A stretch of 64,000 nucleotides of DNA from assembly GCA_003833135.1 (NCBI GenBank), contig QZLH01000436.1, positions 9,456 to 73,455 on the forward strand. Reading direction: 5' to 3'. The DNA is from Oehlia diaphana. Taxonomy: Eukaryota; Glomeromycota; Glomeromycetes; Glomerales; Glomeraceae. Under the pieces are notes generated by a model, which ran no database searches, was not told the DNA's origin, and worked only from the letters and a program-made list of their open reading frames with translations. A program made the translations under genes and the position numbers. Below are positions 36,600 to 48,492 of this stretch, piece after piece (position 1 is the stretch's first letter; each line of letters begins with the position of its first letter).

Positions 36600-36790
36600 C
36601 AATCTGTTCCCTACTTCCCTTTATAGTAATATATATAAAAAAATCTGTTTATATACCAAGATTTTAGGTTACACTAATATAATTCAGGGCAGTACTATAA
36701 TGTTAGCATGATTAACAATATATAATTTGGAGTTTTGTTTATCATAATGCGCCAAAATTAGATGCTTGACCAGCATTATAATCTGCTAAA
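36600..36790 (+). repeat. Dispersed repeat, copy 1 (inverted copy at 54.5-54.7 kb)
   Basis: Blocks CCCTTTATAGTAA, TTTTAGGTTACACTAATATA and GACCAGCATTATAATCT occur here in the same order and spacing as on the minus strand of 54532-54722. The copies are diverged, so this is an old dispersed element of unknown class. Confidence 0.55.
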
Positions 36791-37057
36791 TCTACTAATA
36801 GAATATACTGATACTTTTTCCCCAAAAATAGTAACATAGGTGTTGTTAAACTTATTCTTCCGAAGAAGAGAAAAATAAGAAATTCTAATCAAAAGAATTA
36901 GAAAAGAAAAGATTAGAACGGGAAAAAGCACAAGAAAAAAAAAGAAAATAAATACTGTATTGGCAAATTACCATCCGAAGTTCATGTTGTTATTGAGGTG
37001 AAATAACAGACATATTTTTATTATAAAAAAAAATCAGATGATGATGATCTATTCATG

Positions 37058-38464
37058 TTACATTATGATCTTAAATTTTTTAATAACACCCAACGATTTG
37101 TACTTTTCGATTATTTTCATATTTTCATTATACGTATTTGAATCATTAAAAAAAATGATCATAGAGAGGGGCTTTGGTTTTGCGCGGTTTGACCAGTTAA
37201 TAAAAAAATCCTCCAATCCTTCCTTTGATATTTCAGATTTTGTAAAAATAACGTAATAAATTTTTAATTCAAAAAAATTTTCAGGAGAATATTTTACAAT
37301 TATATCAAATAATTTTTTTTCTTCCAAATAATCATTCCCACACCAAACTTCAATACTCTCCAAATATTGACAATTATTAAAAATCATTTTTAATGTTTCT
37401 AATTCATCTTTTCTAAATATAGTAAAAAGATTTCTGAGATTTGGACAAAATTTTGCTATAGCCAGATTCAAGGAATTATCATTATTACCTATATAAAATT
37501 CTTTTAAACTTTTCCCATTAACCTCCAAAAATTTTATTAATAAATCATATCTGGGATAAGCATAATCAAATTTCAGTACTTGTAATTGTGGAAATGAAAT
37601 GTATTGTAATTTTGTAAAATCTTCAATAGCGTAATTATAATCGAATGATAATATAAGTTCTTGTAAATTTTTGAATTTTGTTATAAAAGATAATGGTATA
37701 ATATGATTTCCACCAGAAAAATCCAATTTAATTAAAGTATTTGGAAAGTTTGTTAAAGAAGGAATTATATTTGATAAATTTTCACATTCATAAGATAATA
37801 TTATTTCCAAATATTTCAAATTTTGTTGAACGAATATTAAATCCATTAAACCATCTGATATAATTTCTTCAAATCTAATCTTTAATGTTTGTATATTATG
37901 ACACATTAAGGATAATTGATAAAAAAATTCAGAGTAAATACCAGAATGGCAACTCAATTTTGATAAATGTTTTAAACAAATTTCTGCTCCAGGATAAGAA
38001 GTAAAAGTTACATTAGATATATCCAAATTTTTATATGAATCAAAATATAATCCTTTTAATGAAGTAATTTGATTCATGAGTAATTTAAAAATTTCCTGTG
38101 CCACTATAAATTTTATATAATTTAAATTTTGTGGTGTATAAATAGATTTATAATTTTTAAGAATAATAATAATTATATTATCGATTTTATAAATCGATAT
38201 ATTTTTAATAAAAGTTATATAATTAAATAATGGATCTTTTGAAGTTGGAGATGAAACAATAATTCCATTATTATATAAGATTTCTTTTGAATTCTTTGGA
38301 AGACAAGCGATTAAAGTTCTATAATTACGAACTTTTCTCCATAAAATTCTAACTGAAATTCCACACCAAAGTCGATTAACAAGTAAACATGAATATAAAG
38401 TAAATTTATCTTCTTCCAAATATTCAAAAATTTCGCTAAGACAATCAACAGGAAGTTTAGACAT
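37058..38464 (-). CDS. F-box protein of the local paralog array (1)
   Basis: Single-exon, 468-residue protein. Residues 1-48 form the F-box (LPVDCLSEIFEYLEEDKFTL, then SCLLVNRLWCGISVRILWRK), expected to bind Skp1 in an SCF ubiquitin ligase. The remainder is a leucine/isoleucine/asparagine-rich array of degenerate LRR-like units, with shared blocks such as FCPNLRNLFTIFR and YLESIEVWCG near residues 340-390. It is the most AT-driven in codon choice together with its neighbour at 39003-40406, from which it is separated by 538 bp in the same orientation, as expected of a tandem duplicate. The substrate is unknown. Confidence 0.85.
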   Translation of the reverse strand: MSKLPVDCLSEIFEYLEEDKFTLYSCLLVNRLWCGISVRILWRKVRNYRTLIACLPKNSKEILYNNGIIVSSPTSKDPLFNYITFIKNISIYKIDNIIIIILKNYKSIYTPQNLNYIKFIVAQEIFKLLMNQITSLKGLYFDSYKNLDISNVTFTSYPGAEICLKHLSKLSCHSGIYSEFFYQLSLMCHNIQTLKIRFEEIISDGLMDLIFVQQNLKYLEIILSYECENLSNIIPSLTNFPNTLIKLDFSGGNHIIPLSFITKFKNLQELILSFDYNYAIEDFTKLQYISFPQLQVLKFDYAYPRYDLLIKFLEVNGKSLKEFYIGNNDNSLNLAIAKFCPNLRNLFTIFRKDELETLKMIFNNCQYLESIEVWCGNDYLEEKKLFDIIVKYSPENFFELKIYYVIFTKSEISKEGLEDFFINWSNRAKPKPLSMIIFFNDSNTYNENMKIIEKYKSLGVIKKFKIIM

Positions 38465-39002
38465 AGTTACTATTGAAAATTTTTTTTGATGGTAATAAAT
38501 TGATAATTTAACAAACGATTATTTAATAAGGAAAAGAAAAAAATAAAAGCAAAAATTTTTATTTTCTATTTTCTATTTATCGTGCGTGTCCAATCGTGTC
38601 ACAAAAACAAGAATTCTTATTGGATCATGCATAATGGCGTTACATAACACTGTATCACCGTATCACGTACTATGTATATTAACTTTTTACCATTTTGTTT
38701 TTGACTTCATGTAAGGGCAGTAAAGGCAAGTCAAATTAGACTTATCAGAGTTAAATGAGAGTTATAAGATTATATAAAAAGTACAAGACGTATGAGAACG
38801 TATGCAAGACGTAAAACGTGTAATATACGTAATATATGTGTTTAATATATGTAATACGCGTAATACGACTAATACGTGTCTATCGAAATTTGGAATACAC
38901 TGTGCTACTGAAAATCCAATATATATAAACTTTATTAATAAAAAAAAAAAAAATAAATAATTACAAAATATCAAAATATTAAAATTATTATTATTATAAT
39001 TA
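38465..39002. other. Spacer between tandem F-box genes
   Basis: Contains the promoter of the minus-strand gene at 37058-38464 and the 3' end of the gene at 39003-40406. Near 38810-38880 is a run of degenerate GTAATACG/ACGTGTAATA motifs. No further gene. Confidence 0.35.
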
Positions 39003-40406
39003 TTATAAAGTTTTTTTAATAATGCCCAACATTCTATATTTTTCAATAATTTCCATATTTTCTTTTCGTACTTCTAAACTTTTTGCTCGAGAACCTTTTG
39101 TAATAATAAAAGAAAGAGATTTTTGTGGTATACGATTATTCCAATTTATAAAAAAATCTTCCAATTCTTCAGGAGTTATTTCAGATTGAGCATTAATAAC
39201 ATAATATAATTTTAATTCATAAAAATCTTTAGGAGAATGATTTAAAACTATATCCAAAACCTTTTTATCATTCAAATATCTATCACCACACCAAATTTTA
39301 ATACTTTCCAAATATTTACAATTAATAAAAATATTTTTTAAAGAACCTAATTCATTATTTTTAAATATAGTAAAAATTTTTCTAATATTTGGACAAAATT
39401 CAGATATAGATAAATTTAAAGTATCATCATTATTACCTATATAAAATTCTCTTAAATTTTTTCCATTAATTTCTAAAAATTTTATTAATTCAAATTTTGG
39501 ATAAGCATATTCAAATTTTAAAATTTGTAAATTATTAAATTTAATATTATATAAATTTTTAAAACCTTCAATAGCATAATTATAATCAAAAGATAAAACA
39601 AGTTCTTGTAAATTTAAAAATTTTGAAATAAAAGATAAAGGTATAAAATGTTTCCCACCATAAAGTTCAAATTTAATTAAATTATCAGGATAAAGTTTTG
39701 TTAAAGAATGAATTATATCAGATAAATCTTCACAATCATAAGATTGCATTATATATAAATGTTTTAAATTTTTTTGTAAAGAAATTAAATCTGGTAAACC
39801 TTTTGATATTATTTTTTCAAATGTTATATATAAATATTGTATATTATGACAAATTTGTGATAATTGTTGAAAAAATTCTGAATAAATATCTGAACGACAA
39901 CTTAATTTTGATAAAAATCTCAAACAATCTTTTGCTCCATTATAATTAATAAAATTTATATTTGGTATATTAATTATTTTATATGAATTAAAATATAATT
40001 CTCTAAGAGATATTTTATTCATAAATAATTTATATATTTCTTTTGTAACTATATATTTCTTATGATTTAAACTTTGTGGTGTAATAGATTGATAATTTTG
40101 AAGTATATTTTTAATCATATTATCAATATTATATATTGATAGACTTTTAATAAATATAACATAATTAAATAATGGTGAATTTGTGATCGTTGTTGTTGTT
40201 ATATTGATTTTATTCTTGAGTAAAATTTCTTTAGATTCTTTAGGAAGACAAGAGATTAAAGTTTTATAATTTCTAACATTTTTCCATAAATTTCTTACTG
40301 AAATTTCACACCAAATACTATTAACCAATAAACATGAATTTAAAGTGACGTCTTCATCCAAATATTTAAAAATTTCATTAAGACAATCAGCAGAAAGTTG
40401 TGCCAT
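39003..40406 (-). CDS. F-box protein of the local paralog array (2)
   Basis: Single-exon, 467-residue paralog of the gene at 37058-38464. The F-box spans residues 1-46 (LSADCLNEIFKYLDEDVTL, then SCLLVNSIWCEISVRNLW). The same LRR-like body follows, including FCPNIRKIFTIFKNNELGSL and YLESIKIWCGDRYL. It keeps an unbroken frame despite extreme A+T content, suggesting that it is still under selection. The sequence immediately upstream is a long T-then-A homopolymer next to an assembly gap, so its promoter is poorly resolved. Confidence 0.85.
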   Translation of the reverse strand: MAQLSADCLNEIFKYLDEDVTLNSCLLVNSIWCEISVRNLWKNVRNYKTLISCLPKESKEILLKNKINITTTTITNSPLFNYVIFIKSLSIYNIDNMIKNILQNYQSITPQSLNHKKYIVTKEIYKLFMNKISLRELYFNSYKIINIPNINFINYNGAKDCLRFLSKLSCRSDIYSEFFQQLSQICHNIQYLYITFEKIISKGLPDLISLQKNLKHLYIMQSYDCEDLSDIIHSLTKLYPDNLIKFELYGGKHFIPLSFISKFLNLQELVLSFDYNYAIEGFKNLYNIKFNNLQILKFEYAYPKFELIKFLEINGKNLREFYIGNNDDTLNLSISEFCPNIRKIFTIFKNNELGSLKNIFINCKYLESIKIWCGDRYLNDKKVLDIVLNHSPKDFYELKLYYVINAQSEITPEELEDFFINWNNRIPQKSLSFIITKGSRAKSLEVRKENMEIIEKYRMLGIIKKTL

Positions 40407-40468
40407 ATTTATTTATTTATAATTAATCCGGAGCTTAGTGAAGGATTATAAAATATGTATGTATGTAT

Positions 40469-40543
<75 letters not shown>

Positions 40544-40574
40544 AAATAATAAAGAAAAAATAAAAAAAAAAAAA

Positions 40575-40659
40575 AAATTTTCAACAAAAAGAAAAAAAAA
40601 TAAAAAAAAATCCAAAAGAAATCCATGAAATGATTTGAAAAAAAATTTAAAAGAAATCT
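40575..40659 (+). repeat. 85-bp repeat, copy 2 of 2, abutting gap
   Basis: Matches 34566-34650 at all but one position and stops exactly where the unknown bases begin. The match may therefore extend into the gap, or this contig end may be misplaced. Confidence 0.8.
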
Positions 40660-41159
40660 NNNNNNNNNNNNNNNNNNNNNNNNNNNNNNNNNNNNNNNNN
40701 NNNNNNNNNNNNNNNNNNNNNNNNNNNNNNNNNNNNNNNNNNNNNNNNNNNNNNNNNNNNNNNNNNNNNNNNNNNNNNNNNNNNNNNNNNNNNNNNNNNN
40801 NNNNNNNNNNNNNNNNNNNNNNNNNNNNNNNNNNNNNNNNNNNNNNNNNNNNNNNNNNNNNNNNNNNNNNNNNNNNNNNNNNNNNNNNNNNNNNNNNNNN
40901 NNNNNNNNNNNNNNNNNNNNNNNNNNNNNNNNNNNNNNNNNNNNNNNNNNNNNNNNNNNNNNNNNNNNNNNNNNNNNNNNNNNNNNNNNNNNNNNNNNNN
41001 NNNNNNNNNNNNNNNNNNNNNNNNNNNNNNNNNNNNNNNNNNNNNNNNNNNNNNNNNNNNNNNNNNNNNNNNNNNNNNNNNNNNNNNNNNNNNNNNNNNN
41101 NNNNNNNNNNNNNNNNNNNNNNNNNNNNNNNNNNNNNNNNNNNNNNNNNNNNNNNNNNN
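40660..41159. other. Assembly gap of 500 unknown bases
   Basis: A run of N, probably of nominal size. Both sides carry T-run followed by A-run homopolymers, which may have stopped the assembly. Confidence 0.95.
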
Positions 41160-41225
<66 letters not shown>

Positions 41226-41914
41226 AAAAATAAGAATCGTATTTTTTTTTATATTAAATCTTGCAGTTTTGTGTTACAAACTAATATTATTGGAATAGCT
41301 GGGGAAATTGTCTCAGAAACGACATGTGTACAATCACAACAATGTAAAGTTACATTAAATAAATGACCTTATACTATTTATTCATAATTAGTAACATGAC
41401 AGTAGATCATTAACATATTTGGTTAGTGGATTAATTGTTTTTTCTCCTTAATAATTCATTCATGTTTGCTTTATTAGCCTAATGCAGACTAATGCAGCCT
41501 AATGCTAATGATATTCCGTTAAAGTTTTTTAAATCTGTTTGATTTCCAATATTGAATATGTTGTACGCACACATGATGTATGCTTAATATAACCGACCCA
41601 AAAAAGTAAGTTATTTTATAGACCATAATTTAAATGAATAATTTATGTATAATAATTACGAAATCTCAAAAAATAATGTCATTTTTTTGCAATTCATTAC
41701 GCCTTGTTAAAAGTTCATAAAAAATGCTTTTTTACAAAATTTTTATTAATTCTATTCTTAAAACTGAACGTGTATATAAAACACATATATATAAGAAAAA
41801 AAATTCTTTTTTTTTTTTTCTAAATATAATTAAATTATTATTTCCCATTTACCCAATTAATTAATTATACAAGATCCCAACCCAAATTAATTATATAATT
41901 AAATAATTTTTTTT

Positions 41915-44900
41915 TTACAGCCAAGTTTCTTCTTCGCTGGCAGAATTAAATCCATCACTATTATCACCATTTTCTGAATCAGAATCTTCTTCTTCGTGTA
42001 AAATAAAGAAAGGTCTTGCTCTTTGAAAATTTTTTCTCTTCAACATAATGTCTTTCATAATCATTATCCTTTCTTTCATTGTTCTTTTGTTACGACCTTG
42101 TATTATTGATTCTTTTTCAATAGTATCCCCTCTTGTTATATTCCATTTTTTACTTGTAACTTTTTTTCTTCCTCCAAATACTACATTGGTTAAATATAAA
42201 TATATCCTATTTAAAGTACCTGAATGTAAAAATCCTTTTTTGCCTCCATCCTGCCAACTTCCACATTTTCCTAAAAATTCTTCCAATTCTATTCTCGTCA
42301 TTGGTCGATAACATAAACTTGTACGATATGCTGGTGAAAACTTTTCCGGATTTTTTATTAAATCTGGCATTTCATTATGATTTTTCCTCCATAAATCTTC
42401 CCAAAATAGATACCACCATTGATGAACTCTTGATAAATTTACAATTCTCATCCTTTCATAAAGATATATTAAACTAGGATATTCACTTTCAGGTAATGAT
42501 TGAATAAGTTGATTTTCTTCTGTTGTAATTAATAATGCTGGAAGTGATTCTAACGGTATTGATGGATTATCATATACATTAATGAAAAATTCATATGAAA
42601 GTGTTTCTTCCTTCCATTTTGTTTCATCTCGGTAATATTGTCGATATTCTTCCATCAATTTTTGAATTTCCGCTAATCCTATATGAACTGTCTCCTTATT
42701 ATCTGAAAAAAGTTTCTTCAATTGTGTTGTCATTTGAAAATCTTCAGTAATTCCAAGTACATCATGACCAACAACACGTTCGTTAGGTGATTGTATATCA
42801 ACATATGATACTGTAATTTTAAATCCTGGATTCATATTGTAATTATTACTCCATTTTGATCTCTTATGTCTTTGTATTGATAATATTCCACGATAATATT
42901 GAATTTCTGTATCATTTTTTTCACGTGATGGTCCAATAATTACTTTTCCTTCTAAAGCTCTTAACGTTTGACGAACATGACGTCTCCTTTGAATTTCTTT
43001 ATTCTCATTTTGTTGAACATATCTTTCAATTTCCCATTCTTCTGCTAGAACTAAAACCGTTTCATCTTCATCATAAACCATTACAACAGAAAATGGAAAT
43101 GGCACCACATAAGCTTTTCCAAAACAAGTCTTAATTTTATGTGTAAAAAATTCCGGTGCATAATACATATCAGGTCCAACAAAATTATCAACTATAATAG
43201 ATCTTAATTTGATAAGAGACGTTGATAAAGGTGCCATTGCTGAAGTATAATTCTTAATTCCAATCTGTCTAATAATTTTCAAATTTTCTACATGTCTCTC
43301 AGCAACTGTTCCAGAAAAATTTAAAAGGTATGGAGGTCTAAATGGACTCTGAGAAAATGCTACCGTTTTATTCTCGTGCATTTTAAATTGTTCAGATGTA
43401 AGTAATAATGTAGTCCACGTTTCTTGCCATACTCTTCGTTTGATGTGTTTGGCAAAATCCAATCTTGGAGAATAAATGTTCAAGGAAAAATCTAATCGTT
43501 TTTTCATAACTTTAACAAAACTCTTGTAACGATCTGTGTGAATTACTATATGCCAGAAAACAATAAGCAATATAAAGACGTTTATAGCGATCACCGCGAT
43601 GGTTATCTTTCGTTCCGGTCCAACATTAAGAACGGTCAACAATCCCAATACAGTTGTGATGACATAACCAGCTCTTGACCAATATTCACTTAAATTCTGA
43701 CTCCTATAAAGGAAGGGTTCAGTTCTCCAATGAAGTACAAACAAAATAACCATAAATGTAACTTGAAGACCATAATTTATAGTTTCAATGCGTGATCTTG
43801 AAAAAGATCTAAAGAGACAGTTATCTTTGGAGATTACACACACAAGAAAGATTAAGAAGAACTTATTAGCCATAACGAATGTTTTATAAGCTGCCCATTT
43901 TTCATTATATGCTAAAAAAAAAAAAAAGAAAAATTTAGAATAATGAAATGGTACGGATATAATATATTAACCTGAATTAATTTAAACAAAAAATCTCACC
44001 ATTATACAAGAAATTATAAGGACAAGTGTCTTTTCCCAATAATCTTTTGTATTCTTCATCGGGATTGTGCCTAGTTTCACCCATCTCATTATATTTATCT
44101 ACTCTTGGCAAATTTTTATCAACCAAGCGTTTCAATGCAATGGGGAACCAGAATGTCAATACGCAAATTGTTATTAAAGCAACTGCAATTATCACTGGGG
44201 AAAAGTTTAAGTCTTCTTTATTCATGCTGGTGACATAACAGAAATCATTCGGATCGCGCATCGTATTCGAATTACTTTTTTCAAAAATTGGAAAGTCTGT
44301 ATTATTGTAAGGATTGGTAACAGGCCAAAATGAATCTGACCATACAAGCGCGCTAAGAGACAATTTGGATAGAGGAAGGTAAAGCGTAGTAAGAATAAAT
44401 ACTATAATGATATTATGCTTTCGTTTTGATTCAGGACGAAGATTCCAAGGATGTGATTCGAGACCCTATTAATTAAAATAATTTAATTTCTCATTCAATA
44501 ATTTTTTAAGGAATAACATATAAACTTAAAATTTACCTCAATATCAGCATTTGGGTCGTATTTGGTCATTATTCTAAACCAATATAAACCTATGAATACA
44601 ATGGTACAGAAGGCGAGGAAAAAAGCAGTTCCATTTCCAAATATGCGATCCAGATTCAAACTCAGTAAGTTCGGTATTGTAACTAATATTGTTTTTATCC
44701 AATCTCCAAATATGTTTGAAGCTACAAATGATAAGGCCAAAGCCAATATTTGTATAAAGTCTCTTATAATTTCAATCTTCGTCATGTTCATTCCAACCGT
44801 GGATGATTGGCCAGCTAAGATACCATCAATTGCAGCATCAAGAAGGTTATTTTTTTGTTCTTGATTCAACAAACCATCTTTTTTTAAAATATTATGCTTT

Positions 44901-47245
44901 AAATCCTCTAAACAAATTCCTTCAGGAATTTGATTCATTGGGGAAAACATGGCTTCTCTAGATTTATCATCAGGTTTTCCATATCCAATAAATTTCTCAT
45001 ATTCTTTAGTTGTCATCAAATCCTTCGGTTCAGAGAATTCAGTTGGAGGAAGAGATTTAATAAATTCATCAAGATGAGGTAAATGAATCCATGGAGCACC
45101 AGGTTTGAAAAGTTCATTAGATTCAGATTCATCGAATGGATCGATACTGAATTTTGTAATCTTTGAAGGGTCCGATTCTGCATCCGTCATTATGGCCATG
45201 GCAAAATCTGGCTTTTTTGGCTCATCTTCGTATAGTGAATCGATTCGCGTGAAATCAGGTACTGTCATATTATTTTTGTGGAATACATCATTAAAATTAT
45301 GATGACGATATCTTACTGATAAATCTGGTAAAGAACGATTAGTTTTTCCATATTCTACCGAAGAAAGATTATGAGGTACGAGCATAGACATTTTGGATTT
45401 TGAAGTGCTGTATTCAGGAAGATCATGTTTTGTATTCTTGAGCGATTTCTTTTTAATTAAGAAGGGATTCTTTTTAAGAGTACTTTCAGGAGAAAGTGTA
45501 TTTCGTTCAGGTCGTGTAGTGCTATATGGAGATTTCGGTATTTTAACAGGTTTAAAGTTTGGACGTTTCCAGAACTTTGTGCTACTCTGTGAATTATAAG
45601 TTTGAAAAGTTCCAGATTCTTTTAATGAGATTGTCATAGCATATTTTTCTCCTTTGCTATTTATATTTTGAGATTTAGATTCTTGTATCGGCTCACTAAT
45701 ATCATTTGAATCCGTATATTTATTTGGTTGTAAATAACGTCGTAGATTTTCAACAAGTTGAATTGTTCCAACAATAGGATTTGCAAATATAGGTTTAGTT
45801 GTGGAAGACTTTTCATCTTTCTTTGGAGCGGAACGAGATTGTCGTATGTTAGTTTCATGCATCTCCAATATATAAGCATTCGTATCTTTTGCGGATGGTA
45901 ATGATTGTCTTTTATTATCTCCGAATTTTGGTCCAACTACAACTTTATACATATCAAACTGATCCGTATCTTTCTTATCTATGAGATGATTCTCTAAATG
46001 TGACTGAGACGGATTCGAATTCAAATTTGCTGTAGAACTATTTGGTGATCTTAGGAAATCCGAGAAAGAGAGTCGAATAGGCGAAATTGGTTCAGGATGA
46101 GGTAATAAATCAGGAATTTCGTGATTACTCGAAGATGCAAACGGATTAGAATTATTACGTGAATTCGATGATGTTTCAGATAAAAGTTTTCGACTTTTGA
46201 ATGTTTTATCAGTATTTAATTGTTTAGTTTGAGAAGTATGAGGGTTTTTTAAAGTCGCTGATTTCCAAAGAGGTGAAACTGGAGTCTTTACATTTTTTGG
46301 ATTCACAAGTGGTGATATTGGTGTACTTTCAGTAGTTGGTTTCCAAAAAGGAGAAATTGGTGTAATTTCGGGTAAGAGATATCCATGTTCGTTTGATTGT
46401 CTTGGAACATATTCTGGTGGATTTTTTTGATCAATCTGATGAGTTTGTACAATTTTTGACAGGACTGGTGATATAGGTTTCATCTGTTGTAAGGGTTCCG
46501 GATCAGGTTGTTTAATTGAAGGTATTATGAAAGGATTTGAATTCTGTTTTGAAATTTTTGTTTGAAACGATTCTTGTTGAATTGAAGACAGCGAGGTTGG
46601 TTCATCAGTGATTTGTTTCGATGTGATATTTGAATTTTTAGTATGAGACGTTGGAGTAGATAATGATAGAGGTTCCGGACTAGGTTGACGTTTTATTGGA
46701 GACAATGCTAATGGAGAAGTTGAAGAATGTTGACTTTGGTTCATTGGAACTAATTTTGGAGATGCACCTTTTTCAAATTTATTTACAAGATCAGTTACTT
46801 TTCTAGCCGGAGGTAATGGATCACTCTTACTAAACGCGTCTTTTGCATTAGGATTATGATCACGTGGTCGCGTTATATAACTATTTTTAGCAGGAACAGG
46901 AGGTATTGTTTTAAGAGCTAAGAAAGGTGAAGAACTTGAAGGAACTTCATTGTTTTGTGATAAAGAACTCCAATTCATTCTACCTTGTTCATTTGGTTTT
47001 GAAAATGTTTGTATATTAACTATAGAAAGACCATTATCAGATGTTGACATAGGAGATGAATTGAGTGGTACATCTTTAATTGCTGATTTTGAGTTAATAC
47101 CATCATTTCGTGGAAGTGGTGAAGAAGGTCTTCGTGGTGACTTTGAAATTGGTTCTGGTTTTTTTTCTTGGTTTTTTTCTTCTTGTTTTTCAGCCCAGAA
47201 TTTAATTAAATCATTAACTGGTTTTTTTGGAGGTATATTTGCCAT
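41915..47245 (-). CDS. Large fungal multi-span membrane protein, unknown function
   Basis: Three exons (44537-47245, 44000-44465, 41915-43911), joined at GAG|GTAAAT and AATG|GTGAGA, give 1,723 residues. Residues 1-815 are Ser/Pro/Asn-rich and disordered, with many SP and PISP motifs (PISPFWKPTTEST, PVSPLWKSA and similar) that look like proline-directed phosphorylation sites. About ten hydrophobic segments follow: a group at 825-892 (IQILALALSFVASNIFG; FFLAFCTIVFIGLYWF), two at about 920-942 and 993-1014, and several at about 1071-1190 (TFMVILFVLHW, YVITTVLGLLTVLNV, IAVIAINVFILLIVFWHI). A long cytosolic-looking tail of over 500 residues follows, ending in an acidic EEDSDSENGDNSD run. The arrangement recalls uncharacterised large membrane proteins of basidiomycetes, but I cannot name the family. 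It is not obviously a transporter. Confidence 0.85.
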
Positions 47246-47449
47246 ATTTTATTTCATATATTAAAAATAAATACATTAATTAATCGTGTGAAAGAATTTG
47301 TGCTTCTTGTGTCTTATTTTTTTTTTTTTTTTTTTTTTATTAATAAAACATTAAAATATTGTAATTATCATACTAGAATAATTTTTTCTGCACGATTGAG
47401 ATGCAAGATACGTTTTAGTTAATGAATGCAACAGCTCACGGTTCAAAAA

Positions 47450-47502
47450 AGCTGTTGAAGAAATAAAAACTGAGTTGAGTATTTTTTATTTCTTCAAAAG
47501 CT
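47450..47502. repeat. 20-bp-stem hairpin
   Basis: AGCTGTTGAAGAAATAAAAA (47450-47469) pairs with TTTTTATTTCTTCAAAAGCT (47483-47502) with one mismatch and a 13-nt loop. It is upstream of the membrane-protein gene and its role is unknown. Confidence 0.6.
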
Positions 47503-48397
47503 GAAATACTGCATGTACGTACATAAGGGGATGGTTGACAAAAAAGGAGAATTTGTATTACCCCCCTGGTCACCACATTCAGTTATTATTAATTTAAGAC
47601 GTAAAGTTACGTAGACACGTAACACATTATAATAAAATCAATTACAAAAATAGTAAGAATTGTATAATTGAGGCACAGTAAGTATGGTTTAAATAGTAAT
47701 AAAATGAACATATGGAATATCCGTTTATAAACCTATATAACATGGGTATGACGAATTTGAGTGACGCAACATTTTGTTCATCTGTACATTTCATTGTAAT
47801 TGTAACCCCAGGGTGATTTTTTTTATCATCGCAAACATATCAAAAATAAAAACGATAACATAATGATCGATTCTATATAATTAAATTTTGCACGCAAATT
47901 TTCTATACTTTATTTTTTAATAATGAGTAACGAGGTAGCATAGAGTTTATAATTATACAAGAGAATACAATTTGGGAACTAAATTTAAGACAACTAAGCG
48001 TGATAACACATGAAAATATTTAGATCGGCAACAGTGAATTATTAGCTGACGATCGGATCGCTAAATAATTAATTTGGTCTATGATTGGCAAGATGTGAGA
48101 TAAAATTTTGAAATTATCCACGGTTTCATGTGCTTTAGGTAAATTCTAACTGAAAACTAACATATTACTTTATTACGAGCAATTAAATATATTAAAATCC
48201 AAGATTTCTATAAAATTCCAAACAGTTTAACAAGTAATTAATGATGGGGTTCGATATACATTAGCGCTTGATTTTTTTTTCGATGCTTTTATAACATATT
48301 TATTGGGTAGGGAGAATATTGTATCATTGAGATGTTTCGATATAGTATCAAAAATTGGAGAGCAGCATATCATACTGGTTACAACTATCAGACAGCT

Positions 48398-48492
48398 ATT
48401 CACCGATATGAAATTATTTCTATTTTACCGACATGAAAAATTATCTAACTTCACCGAAATGGCATTTTACCGACACGAAAATTATCCGACTC
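48398..48492. repeat. Degenerate tandem repeats with ACCGACAYGAAA motif
   Basis: Four imperfect units (CACCGATATGAAATTATT, TACCGACATGAAAAATTATC, CACCGAAATGGCATTT, TACCGACACGAAAATTATCC) lie in tandem with alternating longer and shorter spacing. Confidence 0.5.

Larger units (their letters stand above)
33561..37057. other. AT-only desert and repeats
   Basis: From about 34000 to 36650 the sequence is almost entirely A and T, with poly-A, TAAAA and ATATTAA motifs and no open frame of note. Inside it are one copy of an 85-bp repeat (34566-34650) and, at about 35890-35970, a decayed relative of the inverted-repeat element found intact at 58003-58189. A dispersed repeat lies at 36600-36790. Plus-strand 33756-33977 is open (KKVSFVDKLTELCCDESRGN) but short and unrecognised. 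Confidence 0.5.
40407..41914. other. Intergenic region containing an assembly gap
   Basis: T22-A53 homopolymers (40467-40541), the second copy of the 85-bp repeat, 500 unknown bases, a second T20-A44 homopolymer pair (41160-41223), a 10-bp tandem repeat AATGCAGCCT (41481-41510) and ordinary AT-rich DNA that includes the 3' flank of the membrane-protein gene. No gene seen. Confidence 0.4.

Noticed and set aside
40635..41366. Open frame across the first gap
   Set aside because: It consists mainly of unknown bases and homopolymers.
42048..47264. Plus-strand open frames within the membrane-protein gene
   Set aside because: They are antisense shadows of the long minus-strand coding exons.
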